NCBI RefSeq assembly: GCF_003967275.1
Contig: NZ_AP018721.1
Location: 2,108,001 to 2,172,000, forward strand
Length of the DNA stretch: 64,000 nt
Direction of reading: 5' to 3'
Origin: Sulfuritortus calidifontis
GTDB lineage: Bacteria; Pseudomonadota; Gammaproteobacteria; Burkholderiales; Thiobacillaceae
Part shown: positions 61,393-64,000 of the stretch, one piece after another
How the letters are laid out: each line of letters opens with the position of its first letter
Numbering within the stretch: position 1 is the stretch's first letter
The notes under the pieces: model-generated
What the model saw: only the letters and a program-made list of their open reading frames with translations
Databases searched by the model: none
What the model was told of the DNA's origin: nothing
Translations under genes and position numbers: made by a program

Positions 61393-62367
61393 ATGCGCCA
61401 CCATACCACCTTTCGCCAGCTCGAGATCTTCGAGGCCATCGCCCGCCTGGGCAGCTTCACCCGCGCCAGCGAGGAACTGCACCTGACCCAGCCCACCATC
61501 TCCATGCAGATGAAGAAGCTGACCGACATCGTCGGCACCCCGCTGCTGGAGATGGTGGGCAAGAAGGTGCAGCTCACCGACGCCGGCCGCGAACTGGCCC
61601 AGGCCAGCCGCGAGATCTTCGGCACCCTCGACCGCTTCACCATGTCGGTGGCCGAACGCCAGGGCCTGAAGAAGGGTCGGTTGAAACTGATGGCCATCAC
61701 CACCGCCTCGTATTTCGTGCCCCGTCTGCTCGGCGAATTCGCCCAAAGCTATCCCGGCATCGAGGTTTCATTGAAGGTGACCAACCGCGAACAGGTGCTG
61801 GCCAGCATGGCCGACAACCTGGACGACCTTTACATCCTCGGCCAGCCACCGGAAGAGATCAACGTGGTCGCCCAGCCCTTCATGGACAACCCCCTGATCG
61901 TGCTCGCCGCGCCCAGCCACCCCCTGGCCGGCAAAAAGCACATCCCGCTCGAGCGACTGGCCAAGGAACCCTGGCTCATGCGCGAGCCCGGCTCCGGCAC
62001 CCGCAAGGCCATCGAGCGCCTGTTCACCGAACACAACCTGGAAATCCGGCCGCGTCTGGAACTGGGCAGTAACGAGGCGATCAAGCAGGCCATCCTGGCC
62101 GGCCTGGGCATCTCGGCCCTGTCCAGCCATGCCCTCGCCCTGCAGCAGACCGACCACTTTGCCGTGCTCGACGCCGAGGGTTTTCCCATCCAGCGCCACT
62201 GGTACGCGGTCTATCCGGCCAGCCGCCAGCCCTCGGTCGTGGCCCGGGCCTTCATCGACTTTCTGATGCAGCCCTCGCACGATCTGGGCTTCGCTCCCAC
62301 AGCCGCACTGACCGCCGGACGCGGAAAGAAAGGTACGGCAACACCGCGCCGCCAGGACGCCCGATAG
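61393..62367 (+). CDS. cbbR: CbbR, LysR regulator of the RubisCO operon
   Basis: 324-residue LysR protein: HTH EELHLTQPTISMQMKKL near residues 25-45, and effector-domain motifs NNLDDLYILGQPPEEI, PLIVLAAPSHPLAG and REPGSGTRKAIERLF that are characteristic of CbbR. Divergent from cbbL, the classical position. Paralogue of 53149-54123, so shell and RubisCO operons each have a dedicated regulator. Convergent with the second cbbO-like gene. Confidence 0.94.
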   Translation: MRHHTTFRQLEIFEAIARLGSFTRASEELHLTQPTISMQMKKLTDIVGTPLLEMVGKKVQLTDAGRELAQASREIFGTLDRFTMSVAERQGLKKGRLKLMAITTASYFVPRLLGEFAQSYPGIEVSLKVTNREQVLASMADNLDDLYILGQPPEEINVVAQPFMDNPLIVLAAPSHPLAGKKHIPLERLAKEPWLMREPGSGTRKAIERLFTEHNLEIRPRLELGSNEAIKQAILAGLGISALSSHALALQQTDHFAVLDAEGFPIQRHWYAVYPASRQPSVVARAFIDFLMQPSHDLGFAPTAALTAGRGKKGTATPRRQDAR

Positions 62368-62438
62368 CCGACCGGCCGCTGCGCTTGACCTGCGCCCATG
62401 CGGGTTAGCCTGCACTGAGAAGCTGCCATTTATGATGC

Positions 62439-64000
62439 TTACTTGGTAAGCGCCATAAAGAGCTCTGGCAGTTTCTCCGGCAAGCGCTGGATGTTGTCCA
62501 CAACCGTGTACTGCCGGCCGAAGATCTCGCCGACATACTCGTCCGCCTTGGGATCGAGGTTGATGCAGTAGCTGAAGATACCCTTCTGGTCCAGCTCGCG
62601 CACGGCACGGCGGGCGTCTTCGATCAGCAGCTTTTCGTCCTGGACGTCGACGTCGGCGGGCTGCCCGTCGGTGAGGATGAGCAGGAGCTTCTTGTCGGCC
62701 GGGCGCGCTTCCAGGTAGTGGGCGGCGTGACGCATGGCGGCGCCCATGCGGGTGGACCAGCCGGCCTCCATGGCGGCCAGGCGCGCCTTCACCTCGTCGG
62801 TGAAACCTTCCGAGTAGCCCTTGATGTGCAAAAAGCGCACGTCGTGCCGGGTGTTGGAGTAAAAGCCCGATATGGCGAAGGGGTCGCCCAGGCGCTCGAT
62901 GGCCCAGGCCAGGAGCGACACCGCCTCTTGGCTCAATTCCAGGATGGTCTGCTCGGAGCCGGCCACCTTTTCGTTGAGCGATTCCGACAGGTCGAGCACC
63001 AGGCTGACGGCGATGTTGCGGCCGCTGGTCTTGTGGCTCATGTTGATGCGCGGGTCGGGCGTGGCACCACCCTTGAAGTCGATGAGCGAGCGGATGGCCA
63101 CATCCAGATCCAGTTCGCTGCCTTCTTCCTGGTAGCGAATGCGCACCTTGTCCTGCGGCTTGAGCAGGTCGAGGATGCGCTTGAGGCGCTTGGCCAGGGC
63201 ATCGTTCTTTTGCAGCAGCCGATCGATCTCGGCGGCGTTGCCCTTGGGATGCAGGTGCTCGTACAGGCTCACCCAGTCCGGCCGGTAGGTCTGGCTGTGG
63301 TAGTCCCACTCCGGATAGTGGCGCGGCGGCAGCGACTGCACCTCGGCCTCTTTCTTTTGCTTCTTGTCCGGGTCGTCGAAGTAGTCCTCGTCGTCGCTGT
63401 CTTCGATGTATTGCCACAAATGGCGGTTGTCGTCGCGGTAGTCGATGACGGTGTCATCGAAGTAGACCTTGGCGAATTGGTCGCTCTGGCGGCGGGTGCG
63501 GGCGGAGAAGGCCAGGGCCAGATCGGCGATTTCGCGGGTGCTGGATTCGCGCCGCTCTGATGCACTGGGCGCCATGATCTCGTGAAAGCGCGCCACGAAC
63601 TCGAGGATGGCCGGGTTGCGGTAGCCGTGGTTTTCATCCAGCAGCGCGCGCGAGAGCAGGGTCAGGCGGTGGCGCAGGCAGGACATGGTCTCCGGGTCGC
63701 AGGCGTCTTCACGCGGCTGCGGGTGCAAGGCGAGGAAGATGCTTTTCAGGCCGGGGTATTCGCGGCAGAGCAGGGTCTCGATGCGGCAGTCCTCGAAGAA
63801 CTCCACGCACATGCGCTGCAGCGGACTGTAGTTGTCGGCAATGATTTGCGTGGTCCAGCGGCGGTGGCCGACCATGTGCGCGAGCACGGCGCGGTAGCGG
63901 TCGATACCCTGCACGCCTTCGCGGCTGTCGAACACGTCCGGCACCCGCATGCCCAGCTTGTCGTAATAGGGCATGGGCTTGCGCAGCTCGTCGAAGGCGG
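62439..64000 (-). CDS. Second CbbO-like VWA-domain protein, partial
   Basis: At least 520 residues visible; the frame is open to the right edge, so the N-terminus is outside. VWA domain near the end: LVLDLSESLNEK (DxSxS MIDAS), WSTRMGAAMRHAAHYL, LTDGQPADVDVQD, and a C-terminal LPEKLPELFMALTK parallel to the end of CbbO. Moderately similar to the CbbO at 55488. It is the last gene of a minus-strand unit entering from the right, possibly a cbbM-cbbQ-cbbO set; a NorD-type role is the alternative. Confidence 0.82.
   Translation of the reverse strand, partial: AFDELRKPMPYYDKLGMRVPDVFDSREGVQGIDRYRAVLAHMVGHRRWTTQIIADNYSPLQRMCVEFFEDCRIETLLCREYPGLKSIFLALHPQPREDACDPETMSCLRHRLTLLSRALLDENHGYRNPAILEFVARFHEIMAPSASERRESSTREIADLALAFSARTRRQSDQFAKVYFDDTVIDYRDDNRHLWQYIEDSDDEDYFDDPDKKQKKEAEVQSLPPRHYPEWDYHSQTYRPDWVSLYEHLHPKGNAAEIDRLLQKNDALAKRLKRILDLLKPQDKVRIRYQEEGSELDLDVAIRSLIDFKGGATPDPRINMSHKTSGRNIAVSLVLDLSESLNEKVAGSEQTILELSQEAVSLLAWAIERLGDPFAISGFYSNTRHDVRFLHIKGYSEGFTDEVKARLAAMEAGWSTRMGAAMRHAAHYLEARPADKKLLLILTDGQPADVDVQDEKLLIEDARRAVRELDQKGIFSYCINLDPKADEYVGEIFGRQYTVVDNIQRLPEKLPELFMALTK

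Overview
The window looks like a GC-rich chromosome segment of a betaproteobacterial, Thiobacillus-like sulfur- or ammonia-oxidising chemolithoautotroph. The evidence is the housekeeping order glyA-nrdR-ribD-ribC-ribBA-ribH-nusB-thiL-pgpA-pncC at the left end, form IA RubisCO with cbbQ/cbbO, a complete alpha-carboxysome shell operon and an unusually rich set of inorganic-carbon (Ci) uptake genes. No rRNA, tRNA, CRISPR array or complete insertion sequence was seen.

Region by region. 1-7.6 kb (minus strand): the riboflavin/one-carbon housekeeping operon, interrupted between ribH and nusB by a 268-bp element with inverted ends. 7.8-12 kb (plus): an RND efflux pair whose pump gene carries an in-frame palindromic insertion. 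12-14 kb: gene remnants, a methyltransferase gene and a 193-bp tandem duplication. 14-25.5 kb (minus): an operon running SulP transporter - NuoM-like - DabA - NuoL-like (DabB) - two more NuoM/N-like subunits, i.e. a DAB-type Ci pump with four antiporter-like membrane subunits. 25.6-28.5 kb (minus): a sensor kinase and a sigma-54-activating response regulator. Facing them is a near-perfect sigma-54 promoter that drives, in the plus direction, a Usp-like gene and probably a SulP-STAS-Usp-Usp fusion. 32-36 kb: CBS protein, DASS transporter, Usp and NhaD-like transporter. 36-42 kb: accessory genes (two cNMP-binding proteins, ChrA, PsiE, TerC, HtpX). 42-44 kb: a NhaR-like regulator followed by an orphan protein that keeps the metal-site motifs of the carboxysomal carbonic anhydrase CsoSCA.

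44.3-52.9 kb (minus) is one 8.6-kb transcription unit: csoS2-csoSCA-csoS4A-csoS4B-csoS1-csoS1-csoS1B-ferritin-like-acRAF-mcdA-mcdB-small membrane protein-sbtA-sbtB, ending at a strong intrinsic terminator. It encodes shell, scaffold, luminal carbonic anhydrase, RubisCO assembly, carboxysome positioning and bicarbonate import with its PII-like regulator, but no RubisCO. RubisCO lies in a separate minus-strand operon at 55.5-61.2 kb: cbbL-cbbS-cbbQ-gamma-CA-like-cbbO. Its small subunit has the longer N-terminus usual for non-carboxysomal form IAq. Each operon has its own divergent LysR (CbbR-like) gene. The right edge holds the end of a second cbbO-like gene.

Taken together this is a CO2-concentrating island. 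DAB, SulP, SbtA, DASS and NhaD-type transporters could raise cytosolic bicarbonate. CsoSCA turns it to CO2 inside the shell, McdAB spaces the carboxysomes, and CbbQO activates RubisCO. The most unusual points are the split RubisCO/carboxysome layout with an IAq-like RubisCO, the orphan CsoSCA-like protein, the gamma-CA between cbbQ and cbbO, the multi-antiporter DAB operon, and the sigma-54 circuit next to SulP genes.
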